NCBI RefSeq assembly: GCF_011759585.1
Contig: NZ_JAAOYV010000001.1
Span: 124,001-188,000 of the forward strand
DNA from: Frigoribacterium endophyticum
GTDB taxonomy: Bacteria; Actinomycetota; Actinomycetes; Actinomycetales; Microbacteriaceae
DNA: 64,000 nt
Direction: 5' to 3'
This document shows positions 7,086 through 18,424 of the stretch, one piece after another. The position numbers and the translations under genes were made by a program. Within the stretch, counting starts at the first letter, position 1. Each line of letters starts with the position of its first letter. The notes under the pieces are model-generated. The model was not told the DNA's origin, made no database searches, and worked only from the letters and a program-made list of their open reading frames with translations.

Positions 7086-8758
7086 TGGACGCCCTCCTCG
7101 GCGTCCTCCAGGTCGCCACCGTCGCCGCGGTGCTCGTCGTGGCCTACCGCCCCCTCGGCGACCACATGGCCCGCCTCTACTCGAGCACCCGCCACCTCCG
7201 CGCCGAGCGCGTCGTGTACCGGCTGATCGGGGTCGACGGCTCGGCCGAGCAGAGCTGGCCCGCCTACCTCCGCGGCGTGCTGAGCTTCTCCGTCGCCGGC
7301 GTGCTCGCGCTCTACGCGATCCAGCGCCTGCAGGCCGTGCTGCCCCAGTCGCTCGGCTTCCCCGCCGTGCCCGAGGGCCTCGCCTTCAACACCGCCGCCT
7401 CGTTCGTCACGAACACGAACTGGCAGTCGTACTCGCCCGACCTCACGCTCGGCTACGCCGTGCAGCTCGGCGGCCTCGTCGTGCAGAACTTCGTCTCCGC
7501 CGCGGTCGGCATGGCCGTGGCCGTCGCGCTGATCCGCGGCTTCGCCCGCGTGCGCACCGGCACCCTCGGCAACTTCTGGGTCGACCTGACCCGCGGCGTC
7601 GTGCGCCTGCTGCTGCCCCTCGCGCTGCTGAGCGCCGTCGCGCTGATGATCGGCGGCGTCGTGCAGGACTTCACCGGGTTCACCGACGTCACCACGCTGA
7701 CCGGCGGCACGGCCACGATCCCCGGCGGGCCGGTCGCCTCGCAGGAGGCGATCAAGATGCTGGGCACGAACGGCGGCGGGTTCTTCAACGCGAACTCCGC
7801 CCACCCGTTCGAGAACCCCACGCCGTGGACGAACGCGCTCCAGGTCGTGCTCATGCTCGTCATCCCGTTCTCGCTGCCGCGCACCTTCGGCACCATGGTC
7901 GGCTCGCCCCGTGAGGGCCGCGCGATCGCCCTGGTCATGGCGCTGTTCTTCGTCGTCTCGCTCACGGCGCTCACGATCTTCGAGCTCCGCGGTGCCGGCA
8001 CGGCGCCCGAGCTGGCCGGCGGAGCGATGGAGGGCAAGGAGGCGCGGTTCGGCATCATCGGATCGGCCCTGTTCGGCACGACCTCCACCCTGACCTCGAC
8101 CGGCGCCGTCGACTCGATGCACGACTCCTACACGGCGCTCGGCGGCATGATGCCGCTGCTGAACATGATGCTCGGCGAGATCGCCCCCGGCGGCGTCGGC
8201 TCGGGCCTCTACGGCATGCTCGTGCTCGCCGTCATCACGGTGTTCATCGCCGGGCTGCTGGTCGGCCGCACGCCGGAGTACCTCGGCAAGAAGCTCGGCC
8301 CGCGCGAGATCACGCTGGCCAGCCTGTACATCCTCGTGACGCCGACCCTGGTGCTCACCGGCACGGCGCTGAGCTTCGCGATCCCCGCCGTCCGGGCCGA
8401 CGTCGAGGCGACGTCGATCTGGAACCCCGGGGTGCACGGCTTCACGGAGGTGCTCTACGCCTTCACCTCGGCGTCGAACAACAACGGCTCGGCCTTCGCC
8501 GGGCTCACCGCGAACACGCCCTGGTTCAACACCGCGCTCGGGGTCGCCATGCTCCTCGGCCGGTTCGTGCCGATCGTGCTGGTGCTCGCGCTCGCCGGGT
8601 CGCTCGCCGCCCAGGACAGGATCCCCGCCACCGCGGGCACCCTGCCCACCCACCGGCCGCTCTTCGTCGGCCTCCTCGCCGGTGTCTCCGTCGTCGTGAC
8701 GGCGCTCACCTACTTCCCCGTCATCGCACTCGGGCCTCTCGCCGAAGGGCTGAACTAG
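7085..8758 (+). CDS. kdpA: KdpA, K+-binding channel subunit
   Basis: 557 residues, the usual length. Membrane subunit that selects and conducts K+ in the high-affinity KdpFABC pump. The four selectivity-loop regions are visible: [26 protein letters not shown], the [12 protein letters not shown] region and [15 protein letters not shown]. Start ATG overlaps kdpF by one base; kdpB follows after 3 bases. Expected to be induced by K+ limitation. Confidence 0.97.
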   Translation: MDALLGVLQVATVAAVLVVAYRPLGDHMARLYSSTRHLRAERVVYRLIGVDGSAEQSWPAYLRGVLSFSVAGVLALYAIQRLQAVLPQSLGFPAVPEGLAFNTAASFVTNTNWQSYSPDLTLGYAVQLGGLVVQNFVSAAVGMAVAVALIRGFARVRTGTLGNFWVDLTRGVVRLLLPLALLSAVALMIGGVVQDFTGFTDVTTLTGGTATIPGGPVASQEAIKMLGTNGGGFFNANSAHPFENPTPWTNALQVVLMLVIPFSLPRTFGTMVGSPREGRAIALVMALFFVVSLTALTIFELRGAGTAPELAGGAMEGKEARFGIIGSALFGTTSTLTSTGAVDSMHDSYTALGGMMPLLNMMLGEIAPGGVGSGLYGMLVLAVITVFIAGLLVGRTPEYLGKKLGPREITLASLYILVTPTLVLTGTALSFAIPAVRADVEATSIWNPGVHGFTEVLYAFTSASNNNGSAFAGLTANTPWFNTALGVAMLLGRFVPIVLVLALAGSLAAQDRIPATAGTLPTHRPLFVGLLAGVSVVVTALTYFPVIALGPLAEGLN

Positions 8759-8761
8759 ACC

Positions 8762-10978
<2,217 letters not shown>

Positions 10979-11051
10979 GCTCGCGCCTCCCGCAGCACCC
11001 CACCTCGCATCACCCATCTCGCAGCACCAGAGACAGACAGAAGGACTCACC

Positions 11052-11657
11052 ATGAACGCACGCAGCACGCTGCGTCAGTACGGCACCGCCCTGCGGGCCG
11101 TCGTCGTCGCCACCCTCGTGCTCGGCGTCGCCTACACGCTCGTCGTGACGGCGGTCGGGCAGCTGGCCGTCGGGCACCGGGCGAACGGCTCCGAGGTCGA
11201 GGTCGACGGGCAGGTCGTCGGCTCGTCGCTGATCGGCCAGTCGTTCACCGACGACGACGGGGCCCCCCTGCCCGAGTGGTTCCAGTCGCGGCCCTCCGCC
11301 GCCGGCGACGGCCACGACGCCTCCGCGTCGAGCGGCAGCAACTGGGGGCCGGAGGCCCCTGACCTGATCGCGGCGATCGAGGAGCGCCGGGCGGCCGTGG
11401 CCGAGAGCGACGGGGTCGACCCGGCGAGCGTCCCGGTCGACGCGCTCACCGCCTCCGCGTCCGGCCTCGACCCGCACGTCAGCCCGGAGTACGCGCGCGA
11501 GCAGGTCGAGCGCGTCGCCGCCGCCCGCGAGCTGCCCGCGGCCGAGGTGCGCGAGCTCGTCGAGCAGCACGTGCAGGGGCGCGACCTCGGCTACCTCGGC
11601 GAGCCGACGGTGAACGTGCTCGAGCTGAACGTGGCCCTGGCCGAGCTCGGGCGCTGA
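11052..11657 (+). CDS. kdpC: KdpC, K+-transporting ATPase subunit C
   Basis: 201 residues with one N-terminal membrane helix (VVVATLVLGVAYTLVVTAVGQ) and the exported family core: GSSLIGQSFT, SGSNWGPEAPDL, SASGLDPHVSPEYAREQVERVA. It helps the KdpFAB complex bind ATP and assemble. ATG 11052 follows AGAAGGA. A 73-base gap separates it from kdpB. No kdpD/kdpE sensor genes lie in the window. Confidence 0.95.
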   Translation: MNARSTLRQYGTALRAVVVATLVLGVAYTLVVTAVGQLAVGHRANGSEVEVDGQVVGSSLIGQSFTDDDGAPLPEWFQSRPSAAGDGHDASASSGSNWGPEAPDLIAAIEERRAAVAESDGVDPASVPVDALTASASGLDPHVSPEYAREQVERVAAARELPAAEVRELVEQHVQGRDLGYLGEPTVNVLELNVALAELGR

Positions 11658-11691
11658 CGAGGGGCGGTGCCGGGGGCACTGACGAGGGGGC

Positions 11692-11733
11692 GCACGAGGG
11701 CCCGGGCACGTGATCGTGCCCGGGCCGTCGTGC
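11692..11733. terminator. Bidirectional hairpin between kdpC and yceI-like gene
   Basis: Inverted repeat with 19-base arms and one mismatch around a TGAT loop; the inner arm is GGCCCGGGCACG. It lies between convergent genes. No T-tract, as usual for high-GC terminators. Confidence 0.75.
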
Positions 11734-11777
11734 TGACGCGAGGCGCCGCCGCGGGGCGGTCGCCGCGCGGCGGGAGC

Positions 11778-12470
11778 CTAGGAGGCGGGGGTCGCCGCGA
11801 CGAGGAACTCCACCGTGCCGCTGTCCTCCACGCTGACGAAGCCGAGGTCGGGGGCCTGCACTCCATAGTCGGAGAAGGTGACCGGGATCGACCCGCTGAT
11901 CTGCACCCCGTCGCCCGAGAGCGCGGCCTGCAGCGGAACGGTGACCTGCTGCGTGACGCCGTGCATCGTCAGCTCGCCGGTGGCCTCGGTCGTCGCCACC
12001 TCGTCGTCGGCGGGCACCGCGGCGTCGATCGGCTGCGTCAGGGTGAAGGTCGCGGTCGGGAACTGGTCGGTCTGGAGGGCCGTGCCGCGGAAGTACTCGT
12101 CGCGGTTGCCGCTGTCGGTCGCGATGCTCGCGACGTCGACGTCGATCGTGGCGGCCGAGACCGATGAGCCGTCGACGGTGATGGTGCCGGTGACCTGGTC
12201 GGTCGTGCCGACCACGGTGACGTCGGTGCCGTTGAGCACCTCGTCGACGCGGTAGCCGGCGGTGCTGCCGTCGCCGACCTGCCAGTCGCCGGTCAGCTGG
12301 CTGGCGTCGAGGGTGCTGCCGCCGGCGGTCGGCGCGACGGTCGGGGCGGCCTCGGGGGCGCCGACGACGACGTCGCGGTAGAAGGCGGGGCCGGCGAACG
12401 CGGCGGTGGCTCCGAGGCCCACGACGACGGCGGCACTGACTCCGATGATGATGCCGGTCTTCTTCTTCAC
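11778..12470 (-). CDS. YceI family exported protein
   Basis: 230 residues. Signal-anchor helix at 6-28 (GIIIGVSAAVVVGLGATAAFA), then a lipocalin-like YceI domain from about residue 60 (DWQVGDGSTAGYRVDEVL, DEYFRGTALQTDQFPTATF, ATGELTMHGVTQQVTVPL). YceI proteins bind isoprenoid or amphiphilic molecules outside the membrane. It is divergent from an ECF sigma gene, which could control it. Convergent with kdpC. Confidence 0.88.
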   Translation of the reverse strand: MKKKTGIIIGVSAAVVVGLGATAAFAGPAFYRDVVVGAPEAAPTVAPTAGGSTLDASQLTGDWQVGDGSTAGYRVDEVLNGTDVTVVGTTDQVTGTITVDGSSVSAATIDVDVASIATDSGNRDEYFRGTALQTDQFPTATFTLTQPIDAAVPADDEVATTEATGELTMHGVTQQVTVPLQAALSGDGVQISGSIPVTFSDYGVQAPDLGFVSVEDSGTVEFLVAATPAS

Positions 12471-12668
12471 GGTGTTCTCCTGCTGGTCGAGGGCGGCGAC
12501 GACGGAGGTGCCGTCACTGGGAACGACGGGCGGCGGCTGTCCGGGGTTCAGCCTCCCAGCGCACTGTCAGGTCCGCCGCGACCGCGGAGCGGGCAGCCCG
12601 GGGTGCGAAGATGCCGCGACGGTGAACCATCCGGCCCCCCGTCTCGTCGTACAGGTGAGGAGGTGGCG

Positions 12669-13178
12669 ATGGACGTCGACGGAGCAGCCCGGCTGCGCGC
12701 CCTGCACGACGCGCACGGCGACGTGCTCGTGCGCTACGTGCACCGCCTCACCGGCGACCACGGCCTCGCCGAGGACGTCGCGCAGGAGGCCCTGCTGCGC
12801 GCCTGGCGCAGCGCCGCCATCCTCGCGGAGGGCGACGAGCCCGCCCGCCGCTGGCTCTTCACCGTCGCCCGCAACCTCGTGATCGACGACCGCCGCAGCG
12901 CGCGCCGCGCCCACGAGTTCCCCACCGACGACCTGCCCGAGGGCGCTCCCGTGACCGACGCCTCCGACGCCGTCCTCGACCGCCTCCTCGTCGCGGACGC
13001 CCTGGGCTCGCTCTCGGGCGAGCACCGCCGCGTCGTGGTGAGCTGCTACTGGCTGGGTCGCACCGTCGCCGAGACCGCAGAGATCGAGGGGGTGCCGGCC
13101 GGGACGGTGAAGTCGCGGCTGCACTACGCCGCGAAGGCCCTGCGGCTCGCCCTGCAAGAACGAGGAGTCACCCGATGA
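12669..13178 (+). CDS. ECF sigma-70 factor
   Basis: 169 residues. Region 2 is clear (VRYVHRLTGDHGLAEDVAQE, ALLRAWR) and so is region 4 (LGSLSGEHRRVVVSCYWL, VPAGTVKSRLHYAAKALR). It directs RNA polymerase to a small regulon, probably surface stress. ATG 12669 lies five bases after AGGAGG; a GTG at 12663 is an alternative. Its TGA overlaps the ATG of the zinc-finger anti-sigma gene by 4 bases, a standard co-translated pair. YceI is divergent and may be a target. Confidence 0.92.
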   Translation: MDVDGAARLRALHDAHGDVLVRYVHRLTGDHGLAEDVAQEALLRAWRSAAILAEGDEPARRWLFTVARNLVIDDRRSARRAHEFPTDDLPEGAPVTDASDAVLDRLLVADALGSLSGEHRRVVVSCYWLGRTVAETAEIEGVPAGTVKSRLHYAAKALRLALQERGVTR

Positions 13179-14044
13179 CCGACCGCGACGGCCGCCCCGA
13201 CGCCCGCCGAGAGCCCGAGCTCCGGCGTGAGCACGACGCGGTCCACGAGTGGGACGCCGCCTACGTGCTCGGCGGCCTGAGCACCGACGAGCGCGCCCGC
13301 TTCGAGCGGCACCTCTGCGGTTGTGAGGCGTGCACCGCCTCCGTCGCCGACCTCGCCGGGCTCCCCGCCGTGCTCCGCCTGCTGCCCGTCGACGACGCCG
13401 TGGCGATCGCCGAGGAGGCGCGGGTCGCCTCCCCGGAGCCCGACCCCGTCGAGGCGAGGGTCGGTGCCGCCGAGCCCGACCCCGAGGAGTCGCGGGTCGG
13501 CACGCCCGCCCCCGTCGCCGACCCGTCGCGCGGCTCCCGCACGCCGGCCCGGCGTCGACCGGGGCGTCCTGGCCCTCGCGGCCGCGCCTCCGGCCGGCCC
13601 TCCTCCCCGCGTCGGCGCACCCTCGTCGGCGCGGCCGCGGTGCTCGCCGTCGTGCTGCTCGCCGGCGGCTACGCGCTGGGCTCGTCGTCGGGCCGGGTCG
13701 CGGAGCCCACGGCCTCGGTCACCACGCCGACGCCCGCCGTCCCCGTCGCGATGACGTCGCTGGTGGGGGGCGCGGTGACCGCCGACCTCTCCGTCACCGC
13801 GACTCCCTGGGGCACGCGGTTCGACTGGGAGTGCGCCTACGCCGCCGACCTCGAGGGCACCGGCGTGTACGACCTCGTCGTCGAGGAGGTCGACGGCACC
13901 CGCACCGTCGTCGCCACCTGGGACAGCGCTCCCGGCGGCGCGGCGGGGCTCGCGGCCTCGTCGAAGCTGCCGCTCGACCGGCTGCGCAGCGTCGAGATCA
14001 CGGCCGCCGACTCGACCACCGTCCTCACCCGCACCACCCTCTGA
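13175..14044 (+). CDS. Zinc-finger anti-sigma factor
   Basis: 289 residues. The N-terminal anti-sigma domain contains an HX3CX2C zinc motif (RHLCGCEACTASV). A long Pro/Arg-rich linker follows, one membrane helix (about 150-170, AAVLAVVLLAGGYALGSS) and an exported C-terminal domain rich in Thr/Val that probably senses an external signal. It would hold the upstream sigma factor inactive at the membrane. The linker repeats the pattern EPDPxExRVG. Confidence 0.88.
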   Translation: MTDRDGRPDARREPELRREHDAVHEWDAAYVLGGLSTDERARFERHLCGCEACTASVADLAGLPAVLRLLPVDDAVAIAEEARVASPEPDPVEARVGAAEPDPEESRVGTPAPVADPSRGSRTPARRRPGRPGPRGRASGRPSSPRRRTLVGAAAVLAVVLLAGGYALGSSSGRVAEPTASVTTPTPAVPVAMTSLVGGAVTADLSVTATPWGTRFDWECAYAADLEGTGVYDLVVEEVDGTRTVVATWDSAPGGAAGLAASSKLPLDRLRSVEITAADSTTVLTRTTL

Positions 14045-14078
14045 GCCGCAGCGCCCTCTGCCCCCTCCTCCCGGGACG

Positions 14079-14118
14079 ACGAGGGCCCCGCCCGGCCGGT
14101 GCCGGGCGGGGCCCTCGT
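14079..14118. terminator. Bidirectional GC hairpin
   Basis: Perfect 18-base arms (ACGAGGGCCCCGCCCGGC) around a CGGT loop, between the anti-sigma gene and convergent small ORF/hsp20 genes. Confidence 0.8.
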
Positions 14119-14126
14119 GTCGCCGC

Positions 14127-14228
14127 TCAGTCGGCGTCGACGTCGTCCGCCGACGGGTCGTAGTACGCACGGTGCTCGCCGAGCGGCTCGGCGAGCGCCC
14201 GCGACAGGAACGTGCGGCGTTCGAGCAT
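14127..14228 (-). CDS. 33-residue hypothetical peptide downstream of hsp20
   Basis: Begins MLERRTFLSRALAE and ends YYDPSADDVDAD. The ATG has GGAGGTGCACC directly upstream, a near-ideal Shine-Dalgarno. It lies 56 bases after the hsp20 stop on the same strand and before a strong hairpin, so it may be the last gene of the heat-shock unit. Charged N-terminus, acidic tail. Function unknown. Confidence 0.45.
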   Translation of the reverse strand: MLERRTFLSRALAEPLGEHRAYYDPSADDVDAD

Positions 14229-14284
14229 GGTGCACCTCCTCCGAGGTCGACGGGCGGGCAGGGGCGGCAGGTGCGGGTCGACGG

Positions 14285-14740
14285 CTACGCCGTCGCCGCC
14301 TCCGGCGAGGCCGACAGCTGCTGCGCCCCACCGTCGCCCGATCGGGCGCTGCCGACCTCGATCCGCCGCGGCTTCGCCCGCTGGCTGACCGGGATCACCA
14401 CCGACAGCACGCCGTTGTCGTAGTTCGCCGTGATGCCCTCGGTGTCGACGCCGTCGCCCAGGCTGAACTGGCGCCGGTACGAGCCGTGCGGGCGCTCCTG
14501 TGCCAGCCAGGTCGCCCCGGCGTGGTCGCCGGCCGTGCGCCGGGCCGTGATCGTCAGCAGCTGGCCGTCGACGTCGACGTCGACGGACCCCGGGTCGATG
14601 CCGGGCAGGTCGGCGGCGAGCACGTACTGGTCGCCCTCGCGGTACAGGTCGACGGGCATGGCCTTCGGGCCCTGGCGCTGTGACAGCAGGGTGCCGGCGA
14701 GACGGTCGAGCTCGGTGAAGGGGTCGAAGGACAGGGCCAT
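14285..14740 (-). CDS. hsp20: Small heat-shock protein, Hsp20/alpha-crystallin family
   Basis: 151 residues. Holdase chaperone preventing aggregation of unfolded proteins. N-terminal SFDPFTELDRLAGTLL, then the alpha-crystallin domain (about 40-130: MPVDLYREGDQYVLAADLPG, VDVDVDGQLLTITARR, RRQFSLGDGVDTEGITANY, NGVLSVVIPV). ATG 14740 has GAGAGGAAG upstream. A HAIR element at 14772-14792, 32 bases upstream, predicts repression by HspR and heat induction. Confidence 0.93.
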   Translation of the reverse strand: MALSFDPFTELDRLAGTLLSQRQGPKAMPVDLYREGDQYVLAADLPGIDPGSVDVDVDGQLLTITARRTAGDHAGATWLAQERPHGSYRRQFSLGDGVDTEGITANYDNGVLSVVIPVSQRAKPRRIEVGSARSGDGGAQQLSASPEAATA

Positions 14741-14771
14741 GGGTGCTTCCTCTCTCAGTCGTGGTCGAGAC

Positions 14772-14792
14772 CTTGAGTCACCTCGACTCAAG
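14772..14792 (-). promoter_or_regulatory. HAIR element (HspR operator) for hsp20
   Basis: Exact match to the HspR-associated inverted repeat CTTGAGT-N7-ACTCAAG, with no mismatch in either arm. It sits just upstream of the hsp20 start. HspR itself (usually in the dnaK operon) is not in the window. Confidence 0.92.
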
Positions 14793-14881
14793 GTCGATGA
14801 CACGATGATAAGGACGCCGACGAGCTCGTGCCTCAACGGATGCTCCGAGCCCGCTCAGACCTCGCTGAGAACAGCTACGGC

Positions 14882-14948
14882 GAGGAACCACGTCCTCGCC
14901 CGCGAACCAGGCCGCGGCGTGGTTCCGGTGCGAGTTCGTGGTGCGTCG
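14882..14948. repeat. Dispersed structured repeat, copy A
   Basis: Double-arm hairpin with inner arms CGAACCA and TGGTTC around GGCCGCGGCG, and outer arms ACCACG and CGTGGT. It is homologous to the reverse complement of 47927-47992, with paired (compensatory) differences. Intergenic between hsp20 and ppk2. Confidence 0.65.
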
Positions 14949-15036
14949 TGGGTGGTGCGCGAGACCCCGCGACCACGAGGAGGCGCCGAGCGCCACCCCC
15001 GGTCGGCTCCGACCCCGGCTCGGTACCGTCGAGGGC

Positions 15037-15948
15037 ATGACCCTCGACCCCACCACAGGACAGTCGCTCCGCGAGTACATCGAGCAGCTCCGGCACGAGG
15101 GCTACCGCGTGTCGGGCGGCCACACCGTCGAGCCCGAGCTGATCGACCCGGCGGGGAACCCGGTCTACACCTGGCGCGAGGACTACCCGTACGACGAGCG
15201 CCTCGACCGGAGCGAGTACGAGCTGGAGAAGTACCGGCTGCAGGTCGAGCTGCTCAAGTGCCAGAACTGGCTGGGGGAGACGGGCCGCAAGGCCGTCGTG
15301 CTCTTCGAGGGGCGCGACGCCGCCGGCAAGGGCGGCACGATCAAGCGCTTCACCGAGCACCTCAACCCCCGCACGGCGAGGGTCGTCGCGCTCAGCACGC
15401 CGAGCGAGCGGGAGAAGGGCCAGTGGTACTTCCAGCGCTACGTGGCCGCCCTGCCGACCTCCGGCGAGCTCGTCCTCTTCGACCGCAGCTGGTACAACCG
15501 GGCCGGCGTCGAGCGGGTGATGGGATTCTGCACCGACGACGAGTACGAGACGTTCATGCAGCAGGCCCCCGTCTTCGAGAAGATGCTCGTCGACGCGGGC
15601 GTGCACGTCACGAAGTTCTGGTTCTCGGTGTCGCAGAAGGAGCAGCGCACGCGTTTCGCGATGCGGCAGCTCGACCCGGTGCGTCGCTGGAAGCTCTCGC
15701 CGATGGACCTCGAGTCGCTGGGTCGCTGGGACGACTACACCGCCGCGAAGGACGAGATGTTCCGCCGCACCGACAAGAAGCACGCGCCGTGGACGATCGT
15801 GCGGTCGAACGACAAGAAGCGGGCACGGCTGAACGCGATGCGGTTCTTCCTCGGCCAGTTCGACTACGACGGGCGCGACGACGCCGTCGTCGGACAGCCC
15901 GACCCGCTGATCGTGATGCGGGGCAAGCGGTCCGGCGACGGCGACTGA
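15037..15948 (+). CDS. ppk2: Polyphosphate kinase 2
   Basis: 303 residues, one PPK2 domain. Transfers phosphate between polyphosphate and nucleotides. Walker A at about 88-101 (FEGRDAAGKGGTIKRF), lid/Walker B region FDRSWYNRAGVERVMGF, plus KFWFSVSQKEQRTRF and the C-terminal KKHAPWTIVRSNDKKRARL. The subclass, and so ADP versus GDP versus AMP preference, cannot be told by eye. ATG 15037 chosen; upstream in-frame sequence is the repeat element. Confidence 0.93.
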   Translation: MTLDPTTGQSLREYIEQLRHEGYRVSGGHTVEPELIDPAGNPVYTWREDYPYDERLDRSEYELEKYRLQVELLKCQNWLGETGRKAVVLFEGRDAAGKGGTIKRFTEHLNPRTARVVALSTPSEREKGQWYFQRYVAALPTSGELVLFDRSWYNRAGVERVMGFCTDDEYETFMQQAPVFEKMLVDAGVHVTKFWFSVSQKEQRTRFAMRQLDPVRRWKLSPMDLESLGRWDDYTAAKDEMFRRTDKKHAPWTIVRSNDKKRARLNAMRFFLGQFDYDGRDDAVVGQPDPLIVMRGKRSGDGD

Positions 15949-16028
15949 CGGGCGGGCGGAGGAGCCGGGGGAGGCGCCCCCGCCCGCACCGGGACCCGTC
16001 CGGCCGGGCGGTCCGGCGGTCTGGTGAC

Positions 16029-16568
16029 CTAGCGGCGCCAGCCGAGCAGCCCGGCGAGCGGGCGCTGCTGCTCCCCCTGCTGGGCGCCCATGACGAGCAC
16101 GACCCCGGTCAGCACCGGGATGACGAACTGCAGCGCCTTCTGCTTCTTCTGCGCCGCGGCGAGGGTCTTGGAGGAGGTGGCGTCGGGCTCGGTGACGCCC
16201 TCCGCGCCCTGCTCCGCGTTCTTCGCCATGATGCCGCCCTCGATGCCCGACCACACGGTCGCGCCGACGGCGGCGAGGGTGACGACCGACTTCACGACCG
16301 TGTTGCGGCGCGACGACGGCTGGCCGCCGAGGCGGCTTTTGTTGCCGACGATCAGGCCGACCCCGCCGATGCCGTGGGCGATGATCGCGGCCCACTGCAC
16401 GGGCGCCCACTTGGCCCAGCCGATCGACGAGAGGCGGAGGCGCTCGACGGGGTCCTTCGCCTCCGCCGTGCCGCCGTTGAGGCCGACGGCGCCCATGAGC
16501 GTGCCGCCGAACCAGGCGGCGGCGCCGAGGTCGTGCAGGCTGCGGACGAAGGTGTTGCGCTGAGACAT
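16029..16568 (-). CDS. Membrane protein of unknown function
   Basis: 179 residues with about four hydrophobic segments (GAAAWFGGTLMGAVGL; WAAIIAHGIGGVGLIVG; SVVTLAAVGATVWSGI; FVIPVLTGVVLVMGA). The start RNTFVRSLHDLGAAAWFGG recalls copper-resistance-D-like or cytochrome b561-like small membrane proteins, but no metal ligand set is clear. ATG start with GGGGAG upstream. Single gene. Confidence 0.7.
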   Translation of the reverse strand: MSQRNTFVRSLHDLGAAAWFGGTLMGAVGLNGGTAEAKDPVERLRLSSIGWAKWAPVQWAAIIAHGIGGVGLIVGNKSRLGGQPSSRRNTVVKSVVTLAAVGATVWSGIEGGIMAKNAEQGAEGVTEPDATSSKTLAAAQKKQKALQFVIPVLTGVVLVMGAQQGEQQRPLAGLLGWRR

Positions 16569-16678
16569 GAGTTCTCCCCGAGGTCGATGGTGTGCGGTCC
16601 GGGGGACGGTAGGCCGCCTCCGCGGAGCCCGGAGGGCCTTGACGAACGGGCTCGGATGCGCTCCGCGCGGGCGACGGC

Positions 16679-17254
16679 TCAGCGGTCGACGGGCCGGTCG
16701 GCCTCCTCGGCGGCCCGACGCTCGCGGAACGCGACCATGTTCATCCGGTTGCCGCAGCGCACGCTGCAGAACCGCTTCGAGCCGTTGCGCGAGAGGTCGA
16801 CCAACAGCCCGTCGCAGTCGTCGGCCGCGCAGGGGCGCAGCCGCGCCGTCTCGTCCGACCGGACCACGTCGACGAGGGCGAGCACCGCCTCCACCAGGAT
16901 CCTGTCGGCGAGCGGCGCGCTCTGCGGGGTGGCGTGCAGGTGCCAGTCGAGGTCGTCGTGGCGGACGAGCCGGGGAACCGCGTGCAGGCGCTCGAGCAGC
17001 TCGTTGACCGGGCCGACCATCTCGTCTCGCGGCAGGAGCCAGAGCTCACGGAGGCGCGTGCGGGCCCGCCGCACCGCCTCGAGCTCGGCCTCGTCGCGGT
17101 CGCGCCGCCCCGAGAAGCCGAAGGTCGTCATGAGCGCGGCCAGCTGGGCGGGCGTCGCGAGCTCGTCGCCGCCGGAGCGCGACGCCCCGGCCGTCGTGTT
17201 GACCAGGGCCGCGTTGAACTCGAGGACGTCTTCCGTGTCAGGGGCGAAAAGCAA
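16679..17254 (-). CDS. CGNR zinc-finger transcriptional regulator
   Basis: 191 residues. ABATE-type stress domain at about 1-130, then a C-terminal CGNR zinc finger (CAADDC, then RFCSVRCGNRMNMVAFRERR). Such proteins act as DNA-binding regulators. The start is a TTG with AAGGAG six bases upstream; no ATG or GTG fits. It is divergent from the EamA transporter 73 bases away, so it probably controls that gene. Confidence 0.87.
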   Translation of the reverse strand: MLFAPDTEDVLEFNAALVNTTAGASRSGGDELATPAQLAALMTTFGFSGRRDRDEAELEAVRRARTRLRELWLLPRDEMVGPVNELLERLHAVPRLVRHDDLDWHLHATPQSAPLADRILVEAVLALVDVVRSDETARLRPCAADDCDGLLVDLSRNGSKRFCSVRCGNRMNMVAFRERRAAEEADRPVDR

Positions 17255-17326
17255 TTTGACTCCTTGTCGGCTCCCGCTCTAGCGTCAGGATCAACAGGCC
17301 GAACGGCCCTGACTGGAGGGTACCCC

Positions 17327-18310
17327 GTGTCTCGTCGCCATCTCTCGACCGGCCTGCTCGTCGCGGTCGTGGCCGCCGCCTCCTTCGGGGTCTCCGGGCC
17401 CTTCGTGAAGCCGCTGCTCGAGAGCGGCTGGAGCCCCGTCGCCGCGGTCGCCCTGCGTGCCCTCGTCGGCGGTGTCGTGCTGGCGCCGATCGCTCTCGTC
17501 GCACTTCGAGGCCGCCTCGCCCCGGTCTGGCGCGCACGGCGACGGGTGCTCGGCATGGCCGTGATCGGGGTCGCCGGCACGCAGGTGTCCTACTTCGCCG
17601 CCATCCAGCACATCCCCGTCGGCACGGCGATCCTGCTCGAGTACACGGCGCCCCTGCTGCTCGTCGCCGTCGCGTGGGTCGCCACCCGGCGACGGCCCGC
17701 CGCCGTCGTGCTCGTCGGGTCGGCCGTCGCGGCGGCCGGCCTGCTGCTCGTCGTCTCGCCCGGCGGCGGGGGAGCGCTCGACCCCGTCGGCATCGCCCTC
17801 GGCGTCGCGGCGATGGTCTGCTGCGCCGGGTACTTCGTCATCGCGGCCCTGCCCTCCGACGGCCTGCCGCCCGTGGCGCTGGCCGCCTCGGGGCTGCTCG
17901 TCGGCTCGGCGCTGCTCGGCCTGCTGGGGCTCACCGGCCTCGTGCCCTTCACCGCCACGGCGGACGACGTCGTCGTGCTCGGCAGCACGGTGCCCTGGTG
18001 GGTGCCGATGCTCGTCGTCGGCCTCGTCGCGACCAGCCTCGCCTACGCCACGAGCATCACGGCCAGCTCGATGCTGGGGTCGCGCCTCGCCTCGTTCGTC
18101 GGCCTGCTCGAGGTGGCGGCGGCGGCGATCTGGGCGTGGGTGCTGCTCGACGAGCAGCTCACCGCGCTGCAGCTCGTCGGCGGGGCGCTGATCGTGGCGG
18201 GCATCGTCGCCGTGCGGGCCGACACGAGTGCCGAGCGCGACGAGTCGGCGGGCGTGCTCGTCGCGGCGGGTGTAGAGGAGCCGGAGCCTTCGGCGCCGTC
18301 CCCCACCTGA
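17327..18310 (+). CDS. EamA/DMT family transporter
   Basis: 327-residue inner-membrane protein with ten predicted helices in two EamA repeats (LLVAVVAAASFGVSGPFVKP; VGIALGVAAMVCCAGYFVIAAL; second-repeat end WAWVLLDEQLTALQLVGGA). Probable metabolite or amino-acid exporter. GTG 17327 follows GGAGGG. Divergent from the CGNR regulator. The tail is hydrophilic and acidic. Confidence 0.88.
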   Translation: MSRRHLSTGLLVAVVAAASFGVSGPFVKPLLESGWSPVAAVALRALVGGVVLAPIALVALRGRLAPVWRARRRVLGMAVIGVAGTQVSYFAAIQHIPVGTAILLEYTAPLLLVAVAWVATRRRPAAVVLVGSAVAAAGLLLVVSPGGGGALDPVGIALGVAAMVCCAGYFVIAALPSDGLPPVALAASGLLVGSALLGLLGLTGLVPFTATADDVVVLGSTVPWWVPMLVVGLVATSLAYATSITASSMLGSRLASFVGLLEVAAAAIWAWVLLDEQLTALQLVGGALIVAGIVAVRADTSAERDESAGVLVAAGVEEPEPSAPSPT

Positions 18311-18424
18311 CCGTCCGTCGTGCATCTGGCCCTCGTCGGGCGGACCTCCCTAGCGTCGAGGGAGAAGTCGGGGAGGCGCAGCAGCGCCGAGCCGACGACC
18401 ACCCCATCGATCAAGGAGCACACC

